Shown here: one piece after another, positions 43,823 to 52,290 of the stretch | Position numbering within the stretch: the stretch's first letter is position 1 | Layout of the letters: every line of letters begins with the position of its first letter | NCBI GenBank assembly: GCA_045588345.1 | Contig: JAZNDZ010000109.1 | Coordinates: forward strand, 1-64,000 | DNA: 64,000 bases | From: HGM04593 sp045588345 | Lineage (GTDB): Bacteria; Bacteroidota; Bacteroidia; Bacteroidales; Bacteroidaceae | Direction: 5' to 3' | Position numbers and translations under genes: made by a program | The notes under the pieces: generated by a model | Seen by the model: the letters and a program-made list of their open reading frames with translations, nothing else | The model's database searches: none | What the model was told of the DNA's origin: nothing

Positions 43823-44789
43823 ATTCATTGACTTGGCAAAGGGTATATGCATAATATGCATAGTTCTAGGGCACACCGGTGTTCATTTTCAACTTATTGG
43901 AATCGGCAGTTACATAATGCCTGCATTCTTCGTGCTATCCGGATTATTCTTCAAGGAATATGACAATGGCACGACTTTCATTATAAAAAAAATAAACGGT
44001 TTGCTGGTTCCGTTCTTGTTCTTCTATTTTACAGCATACATAGTATTCTATGCATTAAAGTTTTGCGCACCACAGTTGCTTATCACTCATGCAGAAGGAA
44101 TAACCGACCTATTCTTCAACAGACAATATTTCAATGGACCAATATGGTTCTTGGTTTCTCTTTTTTGGAGCAATATATACTTGTACATAATCAACAAAAC
44201 CATAAAAAAGGAATATCTGCGCATTACCAGCATTATTATATTAGGATTCATTGGGTGGCTACTGGGACAGAAAGGAATTATTACTCCTATGTTTATGGAT
44301 GTTGCTCTCACCACACTTCCATTCTTTGCCACAGGGTATTATCTTAAAAGGACTACGCTCATATACCCTAACAAATATGACAAATACAGTTTACTGATGG
44401 TTATTGCTTTGTGGATACCTGCATTCATTTTTTCTGAATACACATACACAAGAATTTCATTCCATTACAATATCATCGAAGGACCATTTACCTATTTTGC
44501 AAGTTTTATTGGAACGATACTTATAATACTTATTTGCAAGAAGATAAAATCACTCCCTTTTGTAACATATTGCGGTCAATATTCACTTATCCTGCTTTGC
44601 GTACACCACATGATATACCGCCCGCTGATGGTACTAATGCCAAAGACCGGAATTGATATCCTGAACAACAATTGGAGTATTGCCATAATAACTTTGCTAT
44701 TGTCTGTTGCCTGCATACCTGTTTGCAAGAAACTTATTCCGTGGTTCGTTGCACAGAAGGATTTGATTAAATTACCCGTAAATGAATGA
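43803..44789 (+). CDS. Membrane acyltransferase (acyltransferase family 3)
   Basis: A 328-residue polytopic protein with RIEFIDLAKGICIICIVLGHTG (catalytic-type His in LGHTG), ALL helices of acyltransferase-3 type and GPIWFLVSLFWSNIYLYII. It is the third such enzyme in the locus. It starts 20 bases inside the preceding transferase and overlaps the next gene by 8 bases. Probably an O-acetyltransferase acting on a lipid-linked sugar at the inner membrane. Confidence 0.86.
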   Translation: MAQKRIEFIDLAKGICIICIVLGHTGVHFQLIGIGSYIMPAFFVLSGLFFKEYDNGTTFIIKKINGLLVPFLFFYFTAYIVFYALKFCAPQLLITHAEGITDLFFNRQYFNGPIWFLVSLFWSNIYLYIINKTIKKEYLRITSIIILGFIGWLLGQKGIITPMFMDVALTTLPFFATGYYLKRTTLIYPNKYDKYSLLMVIALWIPAFIFSEYTYTRISFHYNIIEGPFTYFASFIGTILIILICKKIKSLPFVTYCGQYSLILLCVHHMIYRPLMVLMPKTGIDILNNNWSIAIITLLLSVACIPVCKKLIPWFVAQKDLIKLPVNE

Positions 44790-46029
44790 CAATATACCCG
44801 CTGGAAAAGTAAAAATATTTGTATCGGCATACGCCTGCGAGCCGGGGCTCGGCAGCGAGATTGGCGTGGGCTGGCACTGGGTACTCGAGATGTCTAAGCA
44901 CTTTGAACTTTGGGTGCTCACGCGTGAGAGCAACAGGGGCACAATAGAGCCATGGATTGCTGCTCACCCCGAATTTGCCAGCATACATTTCCTCTACTTT
45001 GACCTGCCAAAGTGGGCAAGGTTCTGGAAAAAAGGTATGCGTGGTGTGCGCACATATTACAATATATGGCAATACTGCACCAACAGCATTGTAAAGCGCA
45101 CAATGCAAGAGAATGGGATAAAGGTGTTCCACCACCTTACATACGGCAATGCACTATGGAAGGTAAGTTCCTACGGGCAAAAGCAGTTCTTCGTGTGGGG
45201 GCCTATTGGCGGACTTGAAACAATCCCGGCAGAGTACAGCAGGCACTATGCACACAAAAACCGCCTTATTGAATGGATACGCCGCATGACAATAAAGGCC
45301 TTGCCCTTGAACAGAGGTTTCAGGGAACGTTGCAGAAAAGCAGATATAATACTCAGCAAAACCGAAATAACACGTGACCTGCTGCCGGCAAAATACCGCG
45401 ATAAAAGCGTGCTTTTTACCGATGTTGCAGTCGAAAGAATCGAGCATGCAGCAACTGTACAAAACACAGATAATGGCAGAATAGAGTTCATGACTGTTGG
45501 CCGTCTTGACGCATGGCGGGGATTCGACCTTGTTATTGAGAGTTTTGCACGTGCTGCAAAGGACTACAGGCGCATGCACCTTACCATTGTTGGCAAAGGC
45601 AGTGACAAGTCAAGACTTACACTGTTAGCGGAGAGACTTGGATTGCAGGAGCAGATTACTTTCACCGGTAATGTCCCTATGAAAGAGTATTACAGGTTGC
45701 TCTCCGGTGCCGATGTTGTTGTGAATGCCTCGCTGAAAGAAGGTGCAGTGACAGTTTCATTTGATACTATGGCAATGGGCAAGCCGCTTATATGCATTGA
45801 CACCACAGGCTACACACGCTATTTCTCCAATGAGTATGCCGTAATTATACCGCGCACCTCACGCGATGAGGTTATTGCAAACATGTCAACGGCAATGCAG
45901 CGCCTCACCTGTAAGGAGGAACGCAAGCGCCTTGGAGAGAATGCAAAGCACGCCGGCGAACAATTCCTTTGGGAAGCCCGCGGCAATGAATACAGGGATT
46001 TGCTGAAGAACAAGTGTTTCCAGGTTTAA
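44782..46029 (+). CDS. Glycosyltransferase family 4
   Basis: A 415-residue GT4 enzyme. KIFVSAYACEPGLGSEIGVGWHW is a characteristic start of a GT4 subgroup common in bacterial exopolysaccharide loci. The donor domain has IEFMTVGRLDAWRGFDLVIESFA, LTIVGKGSDKSRL and VNASLKEGAVTVSFDTMAMGKP, the latter with a modified EX7E (Glu then Asp). From here to the locus end the DNA is richer in GC and GTs of the GT4 class prevail. A 105-base spacer follows. Confidence 0.88.
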   Translation: MNDNIPAGKVKIFVSAYACEPGLGSEIGVGWHWVLEMSKHFELWVLTRESNRGTIEPWIAAHPEFASIHFLYFDLPKWARFWKKGMRGVRTYYNIWQYCTNSIVKRTMQENGIKVFHHLTYGNALWKVSSYGQKQFFVWGPIGGLETIPAEYSRHYAHKNRLIEWIRRMTIKALPLNRGFRERCRKADIILSKTEITRDLLPAKYRDKSVLFTDVAVERIEHAATVQNTDNGRIEFMTVGRLDAWRGFDLVIESFARAAKDYRRMHLTIVGKGSDKSRLTLLAERLGLQEQITFTGNVPMKEYYRLLSGADVVVNASLKEGAVTVSFDTMAMGKPLICIDTTGYTRYFSNEYAVIIPRTSRDEVIANMSTAMQRLTCKEERKRLGENAKHAGEQFLWEARGNEYRDLLKNKCFQV

Positions 46030-46056
46030 TAATACCTTTTCCACTCTCTTCCGAAG

Positions 46057-46069
46057 AGATAAAGAACTC
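46057..46069. repeat. 13-base spacer repeat, first copy
   Basis: AGATAAAGAACTC occurs here and again at 47334-47346, in the two spacers on either side of the APH-like kinase gene. The flanking bases also look alike (CTC and CCCTC). It may mark a cassette border, a processing site or a dispersed intergenic repeat. Confidence 0.4.
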
Positions 46070-46134
46070 ACTCTTCTCAGTCAGCAGGCTCTTCACTCGC
46101 TTACTCGCAGTTTTCTTATTTACAAAAACCAGCA

Positions 46135-47226
46135 ATGACCGCTCTTGATAAAATCCTTGACCTCACAGGCGGAGAGAAATTCTACCGTTTTGGGAACAGC
46201 GACGGCAAATACTGGATTATGCCGGTGCGGGGCATGCGCACGGCAATGAACCTGTACCAACCAAGCGGCATCAAGGGGAAAATGGTTAAGGCGCTGTTGC
46301 CTATATTGTATTGGCTACCACCGGTGCGCAAGGCAATACATGCCACAACACAGCATTGCTCATTGAAAAAGGAACTGAACACACTTCTGTGCAATATATT
46401 CGAGACAGAGCATATAGAGTTCAGCATTTTCGAGGGTACACCCAGTGTACACCAGAAGATAACCATGCAGTTGGCGAGCGGTGAACGTATACTGGGTTAC
46501 TGCAAATTGAGCGAGAGCAATGATATTAAAGGACTTTTTGCCAAAGAAAGCGAAATGCTCACATGGCTGGCCGGCAAGGGGGTAACGAGTATTCCAAATA
46601 CACTATACTGCGGCACACTGGATAGCGGTACGCATATTTTTGCGCAAAGTACCGCAAAGACAGGTTCATCGGCAATCATCCATGAATGGAGCGTCCTACA
46701 TGAGAGATTCCTTGCGCTACTGCACGACAAGACAAAAGAAAGGATTCTTTTTGAAAAAAGCGATTACTACCACTCAATTGTGTCACTTGAAAAGCATATA
46801 GAATGGTTGCCAGACAAAGTTGATAGCGCGGTCATTGCCAATGCAATCGCAGAAACAAAAAGGAAGTACTGTAGGCATGATGTTGAATTTTCGGCCTGCC
46901 ATGGCGATTTCACTCCCTGGAACATGTTTGTGGAGAAGGGCAGGCTGTTTGTATTTGACTTTGAATATGCCGCCAAGAGTTATCCTCCCGGGATTGACCG
47001 TTACCATTTCTTTACCCAAACGGCTGTTTTTGAAAAGAGATGGGGTGCTAAGGAGATTATCTCCTTCATGAACAGCAAAGAGGGGGCATGGATAAAACGG
47101 GAGGATTACAGGCTCTATCTGCTGGACATTATATCGCGCTTTACTCTGCGCGAAGGCAGAAAAGCAGATGGTGACGAGAAGGAGTTGTTTGCCGTTTGGA
47201 ACAGTCTGATTAAAGCGATTGAATAA
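46135..47226 (+). CDS. APH/choline-kinase-like phosphotransferase
   Basis: A 363-residue protein whose C-terminal half has the kinase catalytic loop SACHGDFTPWNMFVEKG (HGDxxxxN type) and the metal-binding FVFDFEYAAK. The N-terminal half (residues 1-110) has LDKILDLTGGEKFYRFGNS and a short hydrophobic stretch and is not recognised. The fold is that of aminoglycoside phosphotransferases and choline, ethanolamine or sugar kinases. In this locus it more likely phosphorylates a sugar or a polymer substituent than a drug. Spacers of 105 and 183 bases isolate it from both neighbours, unlike the rest of the locus. Confidence 0.75.
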   Translation: MTALDKILDLTGGEKFYRFGNSDGKYWIMPVRGMRTAMNLYQPSGIKGKMVKALLPILYWLPPVRKAIHATTQHCSLKKELNTLLCNIFETEHIEFSIFEGTPSVHQKITMQLASGERILGYCKLSESNDIKGLFAKESEMLTWLAGKGVTSIPNTLYCGTLDSGTHIFAQSTAKTGSSAIIHEWSVLHERFLALLHDKTKERILFEKSDYYHSIVSLEKHIEWLPDKVDSAVIANAIAETKRKYCRHDVEFSACHGDFTPWNMFVEKGRLFVFDFEYAAKSYPPGIDRYHFFTQTAVFEKRWGAKEIISFMNSKEGAWIKREDYRLYLLDIISRFTLREGRKADGDEKELFAVWNSLIKAIE

Positions 47227-47333
47227 TACTGTTTTTGTTTCAACATTACCTTTCCATTGTTCTTGTCATTTTTCGGGCAAAGCCCTCAACAACACGTCTG
47301 AGCAACGCGAAGAATCTCTTATTTCGCCTAAAA

Positions 47334-47346
47334 AGATAAAGAACTC
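47334..47346. repeat. 13-base spacer repeat, second copy
   Basis: This is the second copy of AGATAAAGAACTC (first at 46057-46069). It is followed by CCTCCCTTGCGGGTACTCCC, which contains an imperfect CCCTTGCGGG hairpin. The 183-base spacer shows no gene that I trust. Confidence 0.4.
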
Positions 47347-47409
47347 CCTCCCTTGCGGGTACTCCCTCATAGAGAGAATTAAACAAAACAACACTATAAA
47401 GACACGAAA

Positions 47410-48501
47410 ATGAAAAGAATAGCCTGTTTTCATCTGTTCAATGACTACAGCGGAAGCCCCAAAATGCTGAAGGCTGTGGTGAGCGGACTGACTACAAATG
47501 GATACAGCGTAGACCTGATAACCTCACGTGGTGGCGTGCTTGATGAGATTAAAGGAGAAGCGAACCTACGCATGCGACAATACAATTACACCTTTTCGCG
47601 CAACGTAGCGATAAGGGCCATGCGTTATGCTTGGGTGCAACTGCAGGTATTCTTCATTGCGCTGGGTTACGTGTTCAAAAAAGACACTGTAATATACATC
47701 AACACAATTCTGCCGGTTGGTGCTGCACTTGGCGGACGCATCGCCGGAAAACGGGTAATTTACCATTACCATGAGAATGCAAAGGCAAAAAGCACGGCAT
47801 ATCGCATTCTGGCAAAGGTGATGCAGTTGATTGCAAGTGATATAATTTGCGTTTCGAAATACCAGCGGCAGTTCCTGCGCCGTAAGAAGCGGGTCTACAT
47901 TATCCCAAATGCGTTGCAGACAACATTTAAACAACAGGTAACCCCAGATGCGGAAAGGGCATTTGAAAGCAAAAGGGTGCTGATGCTGGGCTCGCTCAAG
48001 AAGTACAAAGGCACAAGAGAGTTCATTGAACTTGCACGTAGGCTAAAGGATTTCAATTTTGAACTGGTGCTGAACGAGAGTGAAGATAACATTGCCGCAT
48101 ATCTGCAAGAGTACAGAATTGAGATACCGGCAAACCTTGACATTCATCCAAGACAGAATGATGTTGTCCCGTTCTATGGCAAAGCATCGGTTGTAGTCAA
48201 TCTGTCGGACAAACATAGGTTTATTGAAACCTTCGGACTCACAGCGCTTGAAGCCATGACAGCCGGTCTGCCGGTAATAGTACCTACAGTGGGCGGAATA
48301 GCAGAAATGGTTGAGGACGGAAAGAACGGATACAGAATAGATGCTGATAATCTTGACAAAATCGAACATTGTATTCAAGATATTTTAACAAATAAAAAGT
48401 TATTCTTATCTTTGGCAAAGAATGCACTTGAGTACTCGGCTGAGTATAGCGAGAAGAACATGTTACAGATGATTGAGCAGGTCTTTACGAAACCCGCATG
48501 A
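47410..48501 (+). CDS. Glycosyltransferase family 4
   Basis: A 363-residue GT4 enzyme. FHLFNDYSGSPKMLKAVVSGL, with Ser-Gly in the N-terminal loop, and YHYHENAKAKSTAYRIL form the acceptor half. VLMLGSLKKYKGTREFIELA and HRFIETFGLTALEAMTAGLPVIV form the donor half with a clear EX7E. It begins after the 183-base spacer and lies 7 bases before the last gene of the locus. Sugar specificity is unknown. Confidence 0.88.
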   Translation: MKRIACFHLFNDYSGSPKMLKAVVSGLTTNGYSVDLITSRGGVLDEIKGEANLRMRQYNYTFSRNVAIRAMRYAWVQLQVFFIALGYVFKKDTVIYINTILPVGAALGGRIAGKRVIYHYHENAKAKSTAYRILAKVMQLIASDIICVSKYQRQFLRRKKRVYIIPNALQTTFKQQVTPDAERAFESKRVLMLGSLKKYKGTREFIELARRLKDFNFELVLNESEDNIAAYLQEYRIEIPANLDIHPRQNDVVPFYGKASVVVNLSDKHRFIETFGLTALEAMTAGLPVIVPTVGGIAEMVEDGKNGYRIDADNLDKIEHCIQDILTNKKLFLSLAKNALEYSAEYSEKNMLQMIEQVFTKPA

Positions 48502-48508
48502 CAGACTG

Positions 48509-49582
48509 ATGAAGAAAATTGCTATAATCGGGACACAAGGTGTCCCTGCAAAATACGGAGGATTTGAAACACTTGTTGAGAATATTATCGGGGAAAACTG
48601 CTCCGATGATATTCAGTACACTGTGTTCTGCAGCAGCAAGGACATTCCGTCAAAGGCAAAGCAGTACAAAGGTGCAAGGCTGAAATATATTCCTCTGCAT
48701 GCCAACGGCGCACATAGTATCCCGTACGACATCGTGTCAATGCTATGCTGCATCAGTGGATATGATACCATTCTGGTTCTCGGAGTTTCGGGATGTATGT
48801 TCATACCGATACTCAAACTCCTCAGCCGCAGCAGAATCATTGTCAACATAGACGGTCTTGAACATCGCCGTGCCAAATGGAAGAACTGGGTACGCAAATT
48901 CCTGAAGGCATCAGAAAGCATAGCAGTGCGGTATGCCGATGCAATCATTACCGACAACAAGGGAATACAGGACTACGCCAGACAGTTGTACAGGAAAAAA
49001 ACCACGCTGATAACCTATGGAGGCGACCATGCTGTAATGGACAATGTTTCAGCAGAGCGAGAAAGGGAGATTTTGCAAAGTTATGGCCTCACAGAAAAGG
49101 GATATACTATGAGCGTGTGCCGTATTGAACCAGAGAACAACTGCCACATAACCTTAGAGACTTTTGCAAAAAGCAAGGAGAAACTTATCTTCATCGGCAA
49201 CTGGGACCGCAACGGCTACAGCCGCAAACTGAAAGAGGAATACAAGAACAAATACAGCAATATAATCATTGCCGACAGCATATACAACCTTGAAGTACTG
49301 TATGCAATGCGCAAGAATGCCAAATTCTATGTTCACGGACACAGCGCAGGCGGCACAAACCCTTCGCTTGTGGAGGCAATGTTCTCGGGACGCCCGGTGC
49401 TGGCATTTGATGTCGTTTATAACCGCGAGACAACATTCAACAAAGCATATTATTACAACAATGCCAAAGAACTTGCCGAACTCATAAAAAGAGAGGACCT
49501 TGACGGCACTGTTATGAAGGAACTGGCACAAGAGCACTACACTTGGAAGAAGATTGCCAGCCGGTACGAGGCTTTGTATTGA
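48509..49582 (+). CDS. Glycosyltransferase family 4 with DUF1972 domain (Cps2T/rhamnosyltransferase-like)
   Basis: A 357-residue transferase. KIAIIGTQGVPAKYGGFETLVENI is the DUF1972 start, NIDGLEHRRAKW follows, and GGTNPSLVEAMFSGRPVLAFDV is the donor motif. Related enzymes such as Cps2T of pneumococcus add rhamnose early in repeat-unit synthesis. The frame is open from 48473 inside the previous gene; the ATG at 48509 is preferred. It is the last gene of the locus and ends 18 bases before the 46-bp palindrome. Confidence 0.87.
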   Translation: MKKIAIIGTQGVPAKYGGFETLVENIIGENCSDDIQYTVFCSSKDIPSKAKQYKGARLKYIPLHANGAHSIPYDIVSMLCCISGYDTILVLGVSGCMFIPILKLLSRSRIIVNIDGLEHRRAKWKNWVRKFLKASESIAVRYADAIITDNKGIQDYARQLYRKKTTLITYGGDHAVMDNVSAEREREILQSYGLTEKGYTMSVCRIEPENNCHITLETFAKSKEKLIFIGNWDRNGYSRKLKEEYKNKYSNIIIADSIYNLEVLYAMRKNAKFYVHGHSAGGTNPSLVEAMFSGRPVLAFDVVYNRETTFNKAYYYNNAKELAELIKREDLDGTVMKELAQEHYTWKKIASRYEALY

Positions 49583-49600
49583 AAACAGACATATATCTAT

Positions 49601-49646
49601 TAATACAGTGCGAGGCAACGGAATTCCGTTGCCTCGCACTGTATTA
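49601..49646. terminator. Perfect 46-bp palindrome, bidirectional terminator
   Basis: Bases 49601-49623 are exactly complementary in reverse to 49624-49646, centred on GAATTC. As RNA it would form a stem of about 21 bp with the loop AATT on either strand. It separates the end of the polysaccharide locus from convergent rsgA, whose stop codon (49644-49646) is the last three bases of the palindrome. No T-tract follows on either side, unlike a textbook intrinsic terminator. Confidence 0.7.
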
Positions 49647-50576
49647 CTCCGATGCCCGGTACTTACCCTCGTCCTTATCCTCGAGCATGCTCAGGTACGA
49701 CTGATAGCGCGACGGTGCAAGCCTACCACTTTCGAGTGCTTCAAGCACAGCACAACCGGGTTCATGGGTATGCGTACAGTTTCCGTAGCGGCAATCCTTT
49801 GACAACCTGAAGAACTCCACAAAGTAGTGCGAAATCTCCTCAACCTCCATGTCATAAGTTCCGAAACCCTTTACTCCCGGGGTATCAACAATAAAACTAC
49901 CCGGCATAAACTCAAACATTTCGGTATATGTAGTGGTATGCATTCCCGTGTCATGGGTTTTTGAAATCTCACCTACCCGCGCTGCAATTTCGGGGGCAAT
50001 GGCATTTACAATGCTTGATTTCCCTACACCTGAATTGCCGGCAAGCAGGGAAACCTTGCCACGCATCATCTCCTTGAGTTCATTTATACCGTTGTGCTCT
50101 GTTGCGCTCGTGCGCAGACACTCATAACCGATGCTGCTGTACAGCGCTGTCAGATACTCCAGTTCCTCACACTCGCATCCATTGTATAAATCAACTTTGT
50201 TGAACACAAGAACAACCGGAACGCGATAGGCTTCGGCCGCCGCTAAAAAGCGGTCAATGAAAGTTGTAGCCGTAGCAGGATGATTGATTGTTACGATAAG
50301 AAAACAGAGGTCAAGGTTGGCGGCAAGGATATGCGACTGCTTCGAGAGGTTGGAGGCTTTGCGCACAATGTAGTTCTTGCGTTCAAGGATTTCAACAATG
50401 TACGCAGTACCGTCTTCACGCACATCAAACCGCACATGGTCGCCAACGGCAACGGGGTTTGTACTCCTTATACCCTTGAGACGGAAGTTGCCCTTGACCC
50501 TGCAGTCAACAAGCGTACCGTCCACAGCGCGCACGCCATAGACACTGCCTGAACTTCTTATAACAGTACCCTGCAC
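49644..50576 (-). CDS. rsgA: Ribosome small-subunit-dependent GTPase A
   Basis: A 310-residue circularly permuted GTPase that checks late 30S assembly. An OB domain at the N-terminus is followed by G4 NKVD (126-129), then G1 GNSGVGKS (180-187) and G3 DTPG (231-234), the permuted order that defines the family. The C-terminal zinc knuckle uses Cys262, Cys267, His269, His271 and Cys275. It follows frr by 15 bases on the minus strand, so the two are probably one transcript. Its stop codon lies in the palindrome at 49601-49646. Confidence 0.96.
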   Translation of the reverse strand: MQGTVIRSSGSVYGVRAVDGTLVDCRVKGNFRLKGIRSTNPVAVGDHVRFDVREDGTAYIVEILERKNYIVRKASNLSKQSHILAANLDLCFLIVTINHPATATTFIDRFLAAAEAYRVPVVLVFNKVDLYNGCECEELEYLTALYSSIGYECLRTSATEHNGINELKEMMRGKVSLLAGNSGVGKSSIVNAIAPEIAARVGEISKTHDTGMHTTTYTEMFEFMPGSFIVDTPGVKGFGTYDMEVEEISHYFVEFFRLSKDCRYGNCTHTHEPGCAVLEALESGRLAPSRYQSYLSMLEDKDEGKYRASE

Positions 50577-50591
50577 TCTCTATAACCGTTT

Positions 50592-51152
50592 TTATACAGT
50601 CATGATTTCTTTCTCCTTGGCTGCAAAGATTTCCTCGGCCTTCTTTATGTATTTGTCGTGAATCTTCTGCAGGCTCTCCTCACCGTCCTTTGCAACGTCT
50701 TCGGGAGTACCGTCCTTCACTGACTTCTTCATGGTTTCAATGCCATCGCGTCGCGCATTGCGGATACTAATCTTAGCAGTCTCAAGTTCATGAGAACACT
50801 GCTTTACCAAATCCTTGCGGCGTTCACCTGTCAATGGCGGTATGGCAATGATTATAACTTCGCCGTTGTTGGTCGGCATGATGCCTACAGGAGAATCAAT
50901 GATTGCCTTTTCTATTGGAGCAATCATGTTCTTGTCCCAAGGCTTGATTGCAATTGTGCGCAAGTCGGGGGTTGTAATTGTTGCTACATTGTTCAACGGC
51001 ATTTCCGAACCGTATGAATGAACCCTTACACAATCGAGTATGTGTACATTCGCCTTGCCGGCACGAATGTGTGAATACTCGTCCTCAAGGTGCATGATAC
51101 TCATCTGCATCATCTCTTCAGCCTCGTTAAGGCATGCTTTTACATCTATCAT
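50592..51152 (-). CDS. frr: Ribosome recycling factor
   Basis: A 186-residue factor that splits post-termination ribosomes together with EF-G. EDEYSHIRAGKANVHILDCVRVHSYGSEMPLNNVATI is split here as EYSHIRAGKANVHILD and GSEMPLNNVATITTPDLRT, both classical. PPLTGERRKDLVKQ and ISIRNARRDGIETMKK follow. The ATG at 51152 is chosen over a TTG six bases earlier and gives the standard family length. It is the promoter-proximal gene of frr-rsgA. The usual bacterial partner pyrH is not adjacent. Confidence 0.96.
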   Translation of the reverse strand: MIDVKACLNEAEEMMQMSIMHLEDEYSHIRAGKANVHILDCVRVHSYGSEMPLNNVATITTPDLRTIAIKPWDKNMIAPIEKAIIDSPVGIMPTNNGEVIIIAIPPLTGERRKDLVKQCSHELETAKISIRNARRDGIETMKKSVKDGTPEDVAKDGEESLQKIHDKYIKKAEEIFAAKEKEIMTV

Positions 51153-51208
51153 AGTCAAAATATTAAATTAGTCAATCTGTGGCCGTGCATGTGCACTGCC
51201 TCTTTTTA

Positions 51209-51216
51209 CAAAAATA
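51209..51216 (-). promoter_or_regulatory. Candidate -7 element of frr-rsgA
   Basis: TATTTTTG on the minus strand fits TAnnTTTG and lies 57 bases upstream of the frr ATG. No TTTG was found at the expected -33 position, so it is a weak call. Confidence 0.35.
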
Positions 51217-51384
51217 GACAATATGCATGAACCTATAGTATTTTTAAGAAATTTTAATAATTAAAAATATGCCCGGGTATTTGATTTTATTGGCGCACAA
51301 GGTATATTCGCCCCAAGAAAACAGTTTTTATTATTGTACTTATACCCCCAACAAAGGGACAATATAGATTGTTTAACTGTAAAC

Positions 51385-51392
51385 AAGGAGGT
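51385..51392 (+). promoter_or_regulatory. Canonical Shine-Dalgarno AAGGAGGT
   Basis: AAGGAGGT ends 4 bases before the ATG at 51397. Bacteroidales genes usually lack such a sequence and rely on A-rich leaders, and none of the other genes in this window shows one this strong. It decides the start of the DUF2007 gene and suggests high translation or a regulatory use. Confidence 0.6.
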
Positions 51393-51396
51393 AATC

Positions 51397-51654
51397 ATGA
51401 AAAGCATTAATGAAGAAAGACTCGTACAGGTGTTTGCCGGCAACGTATGGCAGGCACAACTGGTCAAAGGATTGCTTAATGCCAACAGCATCCCATGTGC
51501 AATAAACGACGAGACTGTGGGTGCTGTAATTTCGCAGTACGCTGCAAATATTGGCGATGTATATGTGGTTGTGACAGAAGAGAACAAGGAAAAAGCATTG
51601 AAAGTAATCAAGGAGAATACAATTCCCGAAAATACCCAAACGGGCGGCAACTGA
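51397..51654 (+). CDS. DUF2007 family small protein
   Basis: An 85-residue protein with the DUF2007 pattern: EERLVQVFAGNVWQAQLVKGLL, NANSIPCAINDETVG, and NIGDVYVVVTEENKEKALKVI. The fold resembles the ferredoxin-like or ACT-type domain proposed to sense signals or pair with other proteins (family sometimes labelled putative signal transducing protein). It has no signal peptide. The frame is open from 51334, but the strong Shine-Dalgarno at 51385 selects the ATG at 51397. It is a single gene, and the function is unknown. Confidence 0.78.
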   Translation: MKSINEERLVQVFAGNVWQAQLVKGLLNANSIPCAINDETVGAVISQYAANIGDVYVVVTEENKEKALKVIKENTIPENTQTGGN

Positions 51655-51682
51655 GACATTGCCACCCGTCTTGACCTTGCAG

Positions 51683-52048
51683 TCACCTCCATCTGTCACA
51701 CATCTGCGAGCATATTTCCCACACCACCTCGTCCGCACTGCCGCTAAGGCACATTATACCATCGGCAGCCTGCCGGTAGAACCGCTCACGGTTACGTTTT
51801 GCCACACATCCGTCGCGTAGCACATAGTCGAGTACGTCTACGTAGGTGTCCATTGCCTCACGGTCACGACGTTGCTCAATGCAGAAATCACCCAATGACA
51901 GCAGTTCGCGATAGCGCTCGGCCCCGCTGAGACCATGGATATATTCGCTACGCCACCTGATGGCAGCATTCACCATGCTGTCACTCATTACCAACTTGCC
52001 GCCGGCAATGCAGCGGGCTACACACTCATAAAAGGAAACCTTTTCCAT
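51683..52048 (-). CDS. Small protein of unknown function
   Basis: A 121-residue Arg- and Cys-containing soluble protein that I do not recognise. It starts MEKVSFYECVARCIAGGKL and continues with WRSEYIHGLSGAERYRELL and MDTYVDVLDYVLRDGCVAKR. It seems all-helical and resembles a short TPR-like or four-helix protein. The frame is open up to 52141, but the ATG at 52048 fits the promoter at 52162-52192. It converges with the DUF2007 gene, with 28 bases between the stops and no obvious terminator. Confidence 0.55.
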   Translation of the reverse strand: MEKVSFYECVARCIAGGKLVMSDSMVNAAIRWRSEYIHGLSGAERYRELLSLGDFCIEQRRDREAMDTYVDVLDYVLRDGCVAKRNRERFYRQAADGIMCLSGSADEVVWEICSQMCDRWR

Positions 52049-52161
52049 AAAAAACCGATTAAAGGTTAAACAAAAAAAACAATCCACCCCTGCCCCACGG
52101 CACAGAGTGAATTTCATGGAAAAAGTTTTTTGACAAAGCACAGAAGTCCCATGCTTCAGTG

Positions 52162-52192
52162 CAAATATAGTGCAAAAATATCTTCCCGCAAA
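52162..52192 (-). promoter_or_regulatory. Promoter of the unknown gene at 51683-52048
   Basis: On the minus strand TTTG (52192-52189), 19 bases and TATATTTG (52169-52162) match the consensus. The start would be near 52155, leaving a leader of about 107 bases. An imperfect hairpin GCACAGAAG/CTTCAGTGC (52138-52162) lies right at the expected start. Confidence 0.6.
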
Positions 52193-52290
52193 CTTTTTGC
52201 TTCAAAAGCGTCCAATTCTATCAAAAAAACACAAAAACACAAGCAACATATATTTACTACTGCCCCTAAAACGCATTTTCACACATTCGC

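Noticed and set aside
46135..47226. Aminoglycoside resistance gene
   Set aside because: Only the general kinase loop matches APH enzymes; the N-terminus differs and the context is polysaccharide synthesis.
47219..47413. 64-codon open frame in the spacer after the APH-like kinase
   Set aside because: Low-complexity Ser/Asn-rich product overlapping the kinase end; the spacer repeat explains part of it.
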